From Ephemerocybe angulata (lineage: Eukaryota; Basidiomycota; Agaricomycetes; Agaricales; Psathyrellaceae), in the NCBI GenBank assembly GCA_013368325.1, contig JAACJK010000165.1, positions 682,001 to 746,000 of the forward strand: 64,000 bases of DNA. The letters are read 5' to 3'. Positions 22,620 through 33,055 of the stretch are shown one piece after another (position 1 is the stretch's first letter; the number at the start of each line of letters is the position of its first letter). Both the position numbers and the translations under genes were made by a program. The notes beneath the pieces were generated by a model. The model was not told the DNA's origin, did no database searches, and saw only the letters and a list, made by a program, of their open reading frames with translations.

Positions 22620-24537
22620 CGTGGATGGGCGAAAGACAAGGGGGAGGGAAAGGACGGGGACAATGAGGAAGAGAATAGTCTCGAGCGGCAGGTGGAGGTG
22701 CCTGTGATATATCGGGCAACACGAGGCAATAGACCTCGTGTCATGTTATAGTTACATAGGACTGAATGAAGAACAAGGCGATCTATGTAATCAGTATTTG
22801 AGTCAACTACACACAACCGGAGGACTGCCATCCAGTCCCTTGTCTTCTGCGACTCGAGAGGAAATAGTCCTGATGGCACGATGCGAGGACGGTCCCAGTG
22901 GATGCAGCCTGTCCCTAAATTGGTCGAGGATGCAGCAAGATGGCGAACGCAGCGGTGTGATCCCGGTGCGCACTGCGCGACTTCGGTCTTCGGAAGAAAT
23001 GCCGTCTATGGAAGGGTCAATCTTCCATCGGTATGACTGGGGGGGTAATCCTCGCATAGACGGTAGTTTCAAGCTAGACTTCTGGTCGTATGAGAACCCA
23101 TGGCACACGTCGGGGCCCGCGAATCTGCCCCCATCCCCAATCTCGCCTTGGCCCGAGCTCCCAAGATCCATGATAAAGGTCTCATGGCTACCGGTGTTGT
23201 TTCCAGTGACCTTTGACTATTGGTCGGGAGGACCCAAGTCGCTAGAGACCGGCTTCAGCGACAGGGGAGGGTGTTGAGCCTACGTGAATCGATTCATAAG
23301 GCCCTTCGGAATGCATTATAGTTGTTACTCACCGGAGGGATAACAACCTCGAACTTTCGCCCCACTGACTTGAAAGGTCATCCTTGTGAGTGCTCTTGAC
23401 TTCTTTCAGACAACTTCGGGCCTCTCAGGGGCCTGCTGGGCTTGGAGAATCACCGAACGTCCCTAACCAACGAGCACGGCCGTGAACCTTCGCCCGGCCC
23501 AATATCGTCTACCAAGATCGTGTCGGAATGAACGGGATGAACGAGGCGTTGAAATCGCTCGCGTGCGGTGCTGCCTTCGTTTTATAGATGTTTCGATGTA
23601 CAGTCTCGTTACTCGGGACGAATTAACAATGACGCCGATCTGGGGGGCCAAAAGTCGAAATGAGCTAGCGCCAAAGTAGAGATGAACCGAAATACTCACC
23701 CGTCCAGTACTGTCCATTTCTCCCCTGCATATGCTCCAATGACACCCTCAGCCAAATGAGCCAAATGCAAGCCGACGAACAGCAGCAAATCGACCCAGCC
23801 GGGAAAATGGGACACACCACTGCTACAATCATACCTCAAGCATAAGTCCTTCTCAGCGTAGCACTACCAGTCAAGAAAGCAAGTCACTGAGTCTATAGAA
23901 TCAGTTGAAGTCGTCCTTGAGGTCGACGACATGGTGGTTGGGTCCAAGCGCTGGCGGCAGTTGCCGCGAGCGTCTGTGATGCCGATGGCATCACCGACTC
24001 TGAGGAGATAGGGGACTTTCGCACACCTCCTCCACCTGCAACCCCCCAAGTTTTCCCCACTGCCCTGTTCAACGGCCTAAATGTAATCTCCAAATCCCTG
24101 TGGCATCATTATATACTAACTTTTACCACATCCCTGCTGAAGTCGACCTCCAACGAGGCCCTGGCGTCCGCCGTTCACCCACAAATTATGATACCGAAAA
24201 CCGGCGAAAGTTAACAGGCCAGCCCTAGGCACGAAGCAGCTTGCACTACAGCCGTTTGCATATTGCATCGTCAAAAGTATTGCGTTCTTGTCTATCAAGT
24301 CCAACCCGGCTAAAGTGCTCCTGGATCTTGGACATGTCAGTTTAAACCCGGCCCATTTGTTGTCCTATGTCGTGCATTTTCCACGTTGCACAGGGATCCG
24401 ACGGGTAGCAAATTGACCAGTTCATATCACCAAGTCACACCGTTAATATATCAGTAGAGTAGAATGGCGTGTGTGACATGTCAAGCTTGCGCCCCACTCC
24501 TTGAACCGCTCCAACGCCAACGCATCCACCCACATCC
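22620..24537. other. 5' flank of A2 and spacer
   Basis: The first part is the A2 promoter and 5' UTR. A single open frame spans 22738-23277 on the plus strand (179 codons, beginning at GTG, not ATG), and a 122-residue frame overlaps it on the minus strand. Neither shows a known motif or a counterpart beside other copies, so no gene is called. About 23,200-24,080 is paralogous to about 13,970-14,720, including CGACGACATGGTGGTTGG at 23925 onward. Nothing is recognised at 24,080-24,537. Confidence 0.45.
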
Positions 24538-24880
24538 TCACCAGCAGACCATCCCCCTGTAACGATGGAAATGGCCCACTTCCCCATCGTGACTGGATTA
24601 ACTCTCATAGGCTTTGATGAACTCGATCGTTTTATCAAGAAGAAGCCTCTAGTGTATGTCCCTCTGCTGTTCACTCTTATCGGATTCAACGCTCACACTC
24701 CATTTCCGGTCTGGTAGGACTCACCAGCAGAGGCCCCCATCCCCATCGTGACCGGATTTCCTCTCATAGGCTTTGATGAACTCGATCGTTTTTATGAAGA
24801 AGAAGCCTCTAGTGTATGCCCCTCCGCCGTTCACTCTTATCGGACTCAACACTAACAACGAATTTCGGTCTGGTAGGATG
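24538..24880 (+). repeat. Imperfect tandem duplication of about 160-180 bp
   Basis: Two neighbouring units begin with CTCACCAGCAG (24538 and 24720). They share CCCCATCGTGAC (24582 and 24741, spacing 159), CTCTCATAGGCTTTGATGAACTCGATCG, AGAAGCCTCTAGTGTATG and TTCGGTCTGGTAGGA. The second unit lacks about 23 bp near its start and has one extra T in the TTTT run, which changes the reading frame. The duplication covers an exon of the hypothetical gene at 24565-25361. Confidence 0.85.
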
Positions 24881-25361
24881 TCAAGTGAGTATTGCGTCTG
24901 GATGGTCGCTCCAGGATGTCGTTCGAATGAACCAATTATCTCGCAGGACTCCCGTCCCAAGCCCTGCATCATCATCCGATTGCACCGTGACCAACAGTCC
25001 TTCCTCCTCCTCTCCATCCGCCAGTGTCCCGGGCATAGACGACCCATATGAATTCGATGGCGAGACTGCGCTCGGCATCGTCTTCTTCTACATGAGGGCA
25101 AAGCGCATCCACGCTGAAACAAAAACGCAAGTGGCGGAGAACAATCTCAAAGAGGCTCAGGATTCATACGACGACCTTCTCCATGTCTACCAGCAATCTA
25201 CTCGTATTCTCAGTCCGTCCGCCCAGATAGGCCTCCGGTGTCTCCTGTCGGCTGAACGTCACTTCAATAAACTTTCTAAATCTGGGTGCGTTAACTTACT
25301 TCCTGTACCTGTTATGGCCCATCCCGTTCAACTGATTGTCCTCGCCCCCAGCTCGTGTTGA
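24565..25361 (+). CDS. Hypothetical spliced gene with a duplicated exon
   Basis: No family was recognised. The best-supported reading uses the exon ending at 24813 (PIVTGFPLIGFDELDRFYEE, then EASS), an 8-nt exon 24877-24884, exon 24947-25285 and a last exon from 25352 to the TGA at 25359-25361. This gives DVKTPVPSPASSSDC, a serine-rich stretch, YEFDGETALGIVFFYMRAKR and a helical region (QVAENNLKEAQDSYDDLL; LRCLLSAERHFNKLSKSG). The first unit of the duplication has an ATG at 24565 (MEMAHFPIVTGLTLIGF) but lacks one T, so its end reads differently (RFIKKKPL). It can be spliced in frame to the second unit. The start is therefore uncertain. It could be a real small gene or a fragment. Confidence 0.4.
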
Positions 25362-25924
25362 CCTCATGCGCTATCCATGTCCAATTAATGAAACCGGGTC
25401 GACTGGCGCGCTCATATGCTTTCTCGCTCCCGATCTGTTTTCCGCAAGTTTTCCGCTCTTCCATCTGTATCTTTACCACAATCGACTGTACGCATTGCTA
25501 TGCTAGGGACACGAGGTCAGAGGCAGAGCATCTCGTGCACCCCAGGTGAGCCTATGGCAGGTTGAACGAAGATTAATGTGCGCCCGGAATGAGCCAGTGT
25601 TTGTTGAGCACAGCCGGAGGGCCAGGGCGCGAGGTGCTTGCATCCGAGCTGTGGCACGTATATATATATGTTCGCCAACCAACGACAGCCGGTGTATAGC
25701 GCATTAAGTATCGAGATTCGAGAGTCAGAGGTTTTCGCAGGCCTGTGTATCCAGCAAGCAGAGCAGATGGTCCGAGGTTTTCATCTTTGCATTCGACAGT
25801 CGACTGAACAAAGTGATCGCATATACATTGAGGGGCGACGCTATGCGAAGTTGTAGACTGTATTCAAAGGCCGTGGTTGTGTCGTGTCGGCAGGCCCAAG
25901 ACTCATGCCAAGTTCGACAGAAGT
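25362..25924. other. Spacer without a gene
   Basis: No gene was found. The strings GCGCGAGGTGCTTGCATCCGAG and GTGGCACGTATAT (about 25,625-25,670) correspond to a stretch near 31,310-31,350 upstream of A3. This supports a duplication that also carried the adjacent mannosyltransferase remnant. Confidence 0.4.
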
Positions 25925-26160
25925 AAACCACGTCAGCAGCACCATAACGACTCCATGACCCGCAGGGCACCGTGTACACCTCCCCGGACTTGAACATGAA
26001 GGTGCCGTCCTAGCCTGTCATCAGCCCCGCAAGGCTCGCCAGCATCGTCCAGACCGCGAGGGACGGGTGCACATCTGAGCAGAGCTCGCGCTTGAGATCG
26101 AGCGAGCCGAACTTGCCAAAGTGGGCGTCGTCCAATACGACGGTCTTGCAGGTGCCTATG
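25925..26160 (-). pseudogene. Protein O-mannosyltransferase remnant, N-terminal part
   Basis: Read on the minus strand, the sequence gives VLDDAHFGKFGSLDLKREL, then SDVHPSLAVWTMLASLAGLM, a stop codon (26010-26012) and DGTFMFKSGEVY. These match the conserved start of the PMT catalytic region in fungal protein O-mannosyltransferases: the DEAHFGKFGS motif, the DVHPPL loop, and the G-Y-DG-x-F-x-FKSG stretch. The in-frame TAG and loss of frame further on make it a pseudogene. An AG acceptor precedes the fragment (at about 26160). It is short and isolated; a separate C-terminal remnant lies at 31985-32778. Confidence 0.7.
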
Positions 26161-26274
26161 CGGTGGGAGCGGGTCCAACATGAGTGGAGGGTGTGGAGAA
26201 CAGAGACGATTCCTTCGGTGTTTTGGAGAAGAGACTCAGCCCGTACAACGGAGTGAGTTCGGGTGGGATAACGG

Positions 26275-26520
26275 TAGGGATGAATGGTGCTCACGATGGT
26301 GGTAGGCGGGGCCATTGGGTGCGACGGTCCTCGCCCACACTTATCCGCTGCTACCCTTCCTAGCATCGTTGTGCTCCTGGGACTCAACCTGTTCCTTATC
26401 CTTATCGCTACCCGACACGCGCACCGCCGTCACCGACGTCCATCTGAATCCCATTCAACCCCGCCGCGCCCTACTCACCCTCCTCCTCTCCTCGCCCTTT
26501 CTTCCGAGATAGAATTCGAG
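26275..26520. repeat. Segment H, copy 1 (partner at 32819-33055)
   Basis: Both copies begin GGATGAATGGTGCTCACGATGG and share TGCGACGGTCCTCGCCC, CTACCCG/CTACCCGGCACGC and a C-rich tail. Copy 1 has an extra about 25 bp (GGCGGGGCCATTGGG). Each copy lies directly upstream, on the minus strand, of a different PMT remnant. This suggests both remnants descend from duplicates of one H-plus-PMT locus. Confidence 0.7.
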
Positions 26521-27891
26521 AATTCGGCAATCTTCGTCCAGGTCGCAAGAGTGCGACGTCTGTTGTCAAAAGACAGCATACCAGGAATGTGCGGCCTCTG
26601 GTCTCCACTGCAGCTCCTAGCCAAGGGCAGACGATGTCGCACGGAAGTCCTACTATCGCGTCATGAAGCCCTCTCGTGATGGCGTCTTCAGTCCAAGTAT
26701 ATAGGTGAACGAGTTGTTGGAATCTTCGGCGTCGTCCTCGACATGGCGGTCCAGTCCAAGACCCGGAGCGACTAATTGCCATGAGCATCCGGCGCCTGAT
26801 GTGATCACCGAGATAGGGGCCAACGAGCGCCGGGCTGTCTTTCTCCAACCACGACGTGAAACCTTCTCCTCTCCAAATCCGTGAGCACCGGTAAGTCCAG
26901 ATTGATGTCTCTTCTTGACTGCAGGGATCCCGGCAGTGATTTTGTGCCCGCTTCGGTGATTGAACCCCCTCACCTCCTTTCTCTACGTCTTCGCCTCCGT
27001 ACTCAACGACCTGCCCTGCATCAGCGCCTCTCTCGCCAGTATCTACGCTACGCCTCTGGAGGCTCCCTCTTCCTCCCCGCCTTCTACAGCCCCGACCCTT
27101 CAAGACCGCGTTCGGAGGCGCTGAACAGCCCGATATCGATATCCCAGACCGTCCACCACAAGCACGCTAAAAGCTGTACCACTCTGAGGTCCTTCGACCA
27201 GTACGCCGAAGGCATGGTCATGCTCAATAGCGGCGCTCACTGACACACTCTCACTCAAATGTAGCAAGTGCACGCAAAACGGGGAAGCCCATGACGAGAC
27301 ACATATGGAATGCCCCAGGGGCGGGAAGAGGGTACGAGAGGCCGAGTTTGTGTAAAGGTACCGCGCCGATGGGACGGTATATATGCCCAAGCCAGCACGA
27401 CCGTCCACTCTGCAGGGGCTAGTCTTGTGTAGCAAACAACCTAGAGCGTTGGAGAAACGGAGTCGAGGATGGAGGTGTGGATCGCAAGGCTGTTGATCAG
27501 GGAACCGCGAGGCGAGCGCCGAGAGGGAGCACGCCGCATGGCCACTCCTTCGTTGGAACATAGATGGGCGGTTGGTGGGACTGATGGGGGAGGAGTGGTG
27601 TGTGGCAGCTTGGTGGAACGGTCATCGCGTGCTCTGCGGAGCTCTCGTAGCATCGGGGGATTAGCGCCGGATGATGAATTAGCGCCCACTCCCGGACGTG
27701 TAAGGCTTGGGGGAAATTGAGATCAGCTCGAAGTTGTGAACAACGATCCCTGAGTTGGTTCGTTCGTTGCAGGAAATAGGGATAAAATGAACACAGAGAA
27801 GACTATGCGGCGGCTCAAAGTAGCGCAGGCTTTGTAAAGTACTGGTCATGATGGAAAGTGCGAATTTAAATATACCTTGCCTACGGGACAA
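26521..27891. repeat. Spacer segment S3, 3' flank of A3
   Basis: This is the shortest spacer. It contains the repeated block around 26,730-26,825 (GTCGTCCTCGACATGGCGG, CCGAGATAGGGGCCAA), then decayed sequence parallel to S2, S4 and S6 with large deletions. It ends with TTAGCGCC motifs near 27,660-27,690 and the conserved A-gene 3' flank (GAGTTGGTTCGTTCGTTGCAG). No gene is supported. Confidence 0.55.
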
Positions 27892-30800
27892 CTACGGGAC
27901 CTCCGCCTCCACAGGTCTGACTCCTGGTAATCCATCCTGGGTCCCGCCGCCTTTCGCCTCCACAAATTCTTCCAATATCCGAACACACTGGTCCTGCTCA
28001 TACTTCGACGCAGGAGATCCCCACTGATACCCGTCTTGAGGTGGATTTTCAAGCCACCACTTGACGTCCGCCACATCGACGATAATCTCGGGAACTGCGC
28101 AGAGGACCTTGACAAGAGCGTCTTTGCCTTTGAAGGCTGCCCAAGTCAAGGCCGTCCACCCACTGGTGTCCGCCGCATTGACGTCGATCCCAGGTGCGGC
28201 GAGAAGGAGCTTGACAACTCCTTCGTGGTTGTTCCTGGCCGCAAGACTCAAGGGCGTCAACCCATTGGTGTCTGGCTCGTTGACGTCAATCCCAGGCGCG
28301 GCGAGAAGGTGCTTGACAACTGCTTCGTGGTCACTGTGAGTCGCAGTATACAAGGCCGTCCACCCACTGGTGTCCGCCGCATTGACGTCGATTCCAGGCG
28401 CGGCGAGAAGGAGCTCGACGACAGCTTCATGGCCGCGCCAAGCCGCATATATCAAGGGTGTCATCCCATTTTTTGCTGGCGCGTTGACGTCGATCCCAGG
28501 TAAGGCGAGAAGGAGCTTGACGACAGCTTCGTGGCCTTCCGCGGCCGCACGATTCAAAGGTGTCCGCCTCAGGAGGATTTCTGGCGCATTGATATCAATC
28601 CCAGGCTCAGCGAGAAGGAGCTGCACAACAGCTTCGTCGCCGACCCCAGCCGCAACGCTCAAGGGTGTCTCCCCATCGGTGCCTATCCCGTTGACGTTGA
28701 TCCCAGGTGCAGCAAGAAGGAGCTTAACCCCGATATAATATCCCTTACATGCAAAAGCCATGTCGTTCAGTGCAGATGCACCGTCTAAGTGGATAAAAGC
28801 ATTAGCGCTGCCATCATCCATGTAAGATGTACTAAAGAACAAACCTATGACCCGATTATCATACTTTCTCAAAACTTGGAGGCACTCTTTATTCTCCCTC
28901 TGAATCGTTTTTATGTCTCTCTTTGGGCCAGCTGTTAAATAATGATAAGTCTTCGTATAGAAGCGCAGTGTTCAAGTTTGGTACCAACGTTCAATATTTG
29001 GATCTGAACCGGCTTCCAACAGTGCCCTAGCAACATCTAGCCTGTCGGAAAGGTGTGCGGCTTGGATTGCGGTTGCTTCTCCTGATAAGTCGGTCTCATG
29101 CTTAGTTGTAATTGTGTGGTTTTGAATGAAATGCGGACACACCTCCCATATCAATATTGGGATCCGCCCCTCTCGCAACAAAGGCGAGGACTGCATCCCA
29201 ATCCTTTAGGTTGACAGCATTTTTGAAGCCCAGGTTTACCTCTTTTTGCATCTTACGTGCGAGAAGGGCCTCGGCAAGGTCACGGAGGGGCATGAATACT
29301 AGAAGAATTGCCAGGATTTGGCCAAACCCCCACTAAGGCTGAGCACGAGTCCGGGTTGCTGGTGGGTACCCGTGACTTGAACCGTGGGAAACCCGCCAAA
29401 ACCCGGACCCGTGAGCTCGGGTCATCCGTGGGAAAATACCCATACGGGTCCGGGTATTGGATTTGAAATGTGGTCAACCTGTGGGTAAGGCTGGTTTTGT
29501 CTACGATCTCTATAATTTATCAGTATTTAGTATCTGTGTGACAATTATGTTCCTATTGTCCAAAGAAACATGGTTAAAGTATAGTAAATAAGCAATATAC
29601 CCAGTATGTCTACACTCAGGATAAGCTATAGGCAAAATGCCATGGGTACTTGCAGGTAAACTCGTGGGAATACCCGCTGTGACCTGGATCCGCAGGTCGC
29701 GGGTGATCCGTGGGAAATACCCGTCTGAGTCTGGGTATTAAAATTTTCGTCATGGGTACCCGCCGGTGGATCCGGGTAAACCCACGGGTGCACTCGTGCT
29801 CAGCCTTAACCCCCACACGGCTTCGCCATCACCCTGGAGGTGTGCATTCTGCTTCAGCGTGAGCTCGATGTCGATGATGAAGACAACGTTGATGGCCAAC
29901 AGGAAGACCAAACCGAGAACAGGCGGAAATACGCTCCACCACCGCACGATGAACTTCTGGACCCAATCGAGTGGAGCATCACAAAGGCGCCCCCAGAGGT
30001 CCCTCCAAGCGCGGTAGTAAATGAGCGTCTCCCATGGTATGGGATGCGGAACTGAGTTTACTATTATTGGAGGTGAACCGCGAGCACAGTAGTGGAAACC
30101 AAGAAACACCACAATGGGGAGGAGGAGGTTGAGTCCGGGGACCAGAAAGAGACCATAGATGACGAAGGAGGCGATCCGCAGTGCGCCCGAGGCAAAGGGA
30201 ACATGGCTACCGAGGATTGAGATGAGGGCATGCTCCGCCGCACAGTTGTTCGCCGTGTCCCGCATGTTCCCAAAACCGTGAATGTCGACCCAAAGCCACA
30301 GCCCCAGCGCGCCCATAAGGCTTAGATGGAGTGAACCCAAGGGCAAGACGTAGCGCTTGACGAGATTCTTGGCAGCCGTGCGTGCGTTGACGGTATCCTC
30401 TGGTGCACCTGATGAGCTGGACAAGTTTGTTTCATGAAATATGCGTCTTACCATTTTTGATTCCATTGTCCGCGTCCGCATTAGAGGTAGTAGCTGCTGT
30501 CGTCAGCGAAGACATGGGTCTCAGGGCGGCAAAAATGGTTTAGAAAACTTGTGACTCACGCATCCCAGCCTCGTTGCCTCTGGCCTCCACAGAGGGCCCG
30601 CCAGACTGTCTGGATCCCGTACCCGAAGTATGGTTTACCTGCCCTGTGTTTGTTCCTGATGAAGCCAGCGTCAGATGAAATCGATGGAGCTATAGGTATG
30701 TAGGATGCGTACCGGGGAGGAACGAGTATCTGATATGTCTCGCCCACGCACTGAAGGTGGGCTCCACGACGTTCCCAGAACCCGGAAGAGGTTGACTCTT

Positions 30801-31127
30801 GTGCTGGACGTAGAGGAGGAAGTAGATGAAGGCGTTCGTATTATTCATCCAGGACATATTGAGGACGATGCTAGCGTGGTAGCTAGTCAATCCCAATGTC
30901 GTAGCCTGGACCATGGCGGAGATGAGGATGGCGAATGCGAGGACGAGGTTGGTTGTTGCCTGTTTCTCGGCTGATTCCAGTTCGGTTTCGGTCACCTTTC
31001 CATCGACGAGAGCCCAAAAAGCCGGGACGAAGCACAAAAGATTTTGGACGTAGATCGCGATACGGACGCCGATGCCCGCAATGTCTGGATTCGCCGGGAT
31101 TTTGCACAGGACAATCGCCGTGGCCAT
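27892..31127 (-). pseudogene. A3: seven-transmembrane ankyrin-repeat gene interrupted by a hAT-like miniature element
   Basis: The ATG at 31125-31127 gives MATAIVLCKIPANPDIAGIG, followed by the usual three hydrophobic segments. Exons on both sides of the insertion align with the paralogues. The membrane exon reads KNLVKRYVLPLGSLHLSLMG and LLLPIVVFLGFHYCARGSPP, then ends GEAVWG. There a 475-bp element (29334-29808) is inserted. The frame resumes on the other side at FMPLRDLAEALLARKMQKE. The element introduces stops, so the seventh membrane segment and everything after it are cut off unless the element is spliced out. The last exon still encodes about six ankyrin repeats and a tail (EQDQCVRILEEFVEAKGGG). 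In sequence A3 groups with A6. It could still make a truncated membrane protein. Confidence 0.8.
29326..29816. mobile_element. hAT-like miniature inverted-repeat element (MITE) with target duplication
   Basis: The element spans 29334-29808 (475 bp). Its ends are perfect 16-bp inverted repeats: TAAGGCTGAGCACGAG on the left and CTCGTGCTCAGCCTTA on the right. An 8-bp direct repeat, ACCCCCAC, flanks it at 29326-29333 and 29809-29816. Removing the element and one repeat restores the paralogous exon sequence (compare about 53,880 in A6). The interior is rich in GGGTACCCG and CCGTGGGAA-type strings and has no transposase. The 8-bp duplication and TIR style fit the hAT superfamily; the element is non-autonomous. 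Confidence 0.93.
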
Positions 31128-31984
31128 GGTAGGCGAGTTGTGAGGGAAGAAACGGGGGTCAATGAATCCCGAATGAACTGAGGGCCAGTGTGATATAGGG
31201 ACATGAGACGAAGGAGTCCACGTGCATCAAAAAGCGAATGAATTTCCTTGGCAGGATGAATGAAATTTGATGCAATGAGGCATCATTTGTCGAACACCGT
31301 CGAGGGCCAAGGCCTCAAGGTACGTGCATCCGTGTTGCGGCACATGTATGGATAGTCATCAATGAAATCTGGATGTATGGGCGTCCCTAAGCCGAGGCAT
31401 CCGCAGGCCTATCCGTTGAGACAGGCTCCCGCATCCCTCAGGCTGGCACCATAGTACGACAGTTTGCGCTTTTCACCTTTTCGTCCGACTGGGCGAAATG
31501 AGAGACGAAGCTAAAGGGCGACGTTGATGCGAAGAACCAGAAGCTGAGGATGGGGAGGCGACTCAGATATCCTTGACGGCACCGTGACCCCAGGCTGGCG
31601 AAACGGCGAGTAAATCTGGGGGCTTCTTGAAGCGCATTTTCTACCCTGGCGGTGATAAAGGTGACCGAAAGCTCAAAATATCAAGGAATTGGGAACTCAC
31701 GCAGCGAGTCCTCGCGAGTTTCGAGGCTGATCGTGCGGGGGCCTTGAAATCACAGGTCACCCTCGGTGGGTTTTCGGGCAGATGTCGGGTGTTCACCCCC
31801 TTCAAGGACCTCCCCAGATCCATACACACCTTCCTGTTCACTTTGCTTCCACCAATCATGAGCAGCGCCGTACGACACACACACAATCCTCGTGGCACGA
31901 ACATTGTGAATTAGCTAGCCAATCGATACCAAGCCTCCAAATTTCATAAATTACCCAGCCCCTCGTATACCTCTCCCCTCAATC
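31128..31984. other. 5' flank of A3 and spacer
   Basis: This holds the A3 promoter and unassigned DNA. The part near 31,260-31,350 matches about 25,560-25,670. No open frame with family features was found at 31,350-31,984. Confidence 0.4.
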
Positions 31985-32778
31985 GTTGTAAATATTCCAC
32001 GTCTGCAATAACGGAAGTCAGCAAAACCATCCCCAAGTCACACAAATTCAACGCACCTTTCTCCACTTCAGACCCCAATACTCATGCTTCATCACGTACA
32101 AAACCGGACTGACAAGCATCCATATCATTATACTTCCACTGCCAGCGCCGAATGCACATAGCGAATGTCAAAAGCGCGACACCCAGAGTGATCGTGCTGC
32201 CACATCCTCAGGCCGAGATGGAGGAAAGGCCCGGCTTCGATGCCAAGGTATCCTCCTTGTCCGGATCAGGGACGAGCGCGTTGTTCGACGTCATTATCGC
32301 GTCGTTCAGATGCCAGAAGTCGCGCAGGAAGGGCGACTTGTACAGTTTCATGCCGCCGGCGGGGACTGCAAGACCTCGGTCAGTAAAAGGTAGAAGTTGA
32401 AGTGAACGTCACGCACATCGATCGTTCCAGCGACTCTCCACGTTCCAGTACGTATCCCTTGAAGCCCCACTGCGGCAGCACTTCGTTCGCAGCGCGCTAG
32501 TAACATCCCAGCGGCGTCTTCAAACTATACACACTCTCCCTCTTCGTATCATCCACAATCGCGACCTGCCAGTAATCGTGGTTATCCTCAACAGTGAGGT
32601 TCCCGTACCCAGACATCTCGTAGTTGAGCTTGGACACGGTTGCGGTGACGGTGTGTGAGTGCAGGTTTCTTCCGGTGGGGACGTGCGAGAGGCGGACGGT
32701 GTCGCCGTCCTTGAGGTATCGGAGAGGGCCTTCGGGTTCGTACTGTTTGTAGTTCCAAGCGGGGAGGATGTTCCTTCG
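31985..32778 (-). pseudogene. Protein O-mannosyltransferase remnant, MIR and C-terminal part
   Basis: On the minus strand the sequence reads PAWNYKQYEPEGPLRYLKDG and DTVRLSHVPTGRNLHSHTV (MIR-domain motifs), then SKLNYEMSGYGNLTVED and NHDYWQVAIVDDTKRESVYS. LKTPLGCY is followed by a stop codon (32497-32499) and then RAANEVLPQWGFKGYVLERG. Further on come [33 protein letters not shown] and, after a frame change, [10 protein letters not shown] and RRWQWKY. The order matches the C-terminal half of fungal PMT enzymes, probably the PMT2 group. The stop, deletions and frame changes mark a pseudogene. PMT enzymes add mannose to secreted Ser/Thr residues in the ER. Confidence 0.8.
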
Positions 32779-32818
32779 TTGTTGTTGTCCATGTAGCGGT
32801 GGCGGTTACTTGTAACGT

Positions 32819-33055
32819 CGGGGATGAATGGTGCTCACGATGGTGGTGTGCGACGGTCCTCGCCCGCTGCTGTATCGAGATCCCCTGCCCGTTCTACGCC
32901 TTGGGTTTGCTATACACATCCCTCCCATCATCTTTGTACCCCTGGTACTCAAACCTTTCCTTCTCACTACCCGGCACGCTGCATCGCCGTCGAAATCCCT
33001 CCCATTCCCCACCGCGCCTCCCTCATCCTCCTTGCCTTTTCTCCCCTAAGTTTAA
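32819..33055. repeat. Segment H, copy 2 (partner at 26275-26520)
   Basis: This copy starts GGATGAATGGTGCTCACGATGG and ends in a C-rich run before AAGTTTAAAGAGACAG. It is directly upstream of the C-terminal PMT remnant on the minus strand, as copy 1 is of the N-terminal remnant. Confidence 0.7.

Noticed and set aside
22738..23277. Plus-strand 179-codon frame upstream of A2
   Set aside because: It begins at GTG, overlaps an equally plausible minus-strand frame, and has no family motif or paralogue.
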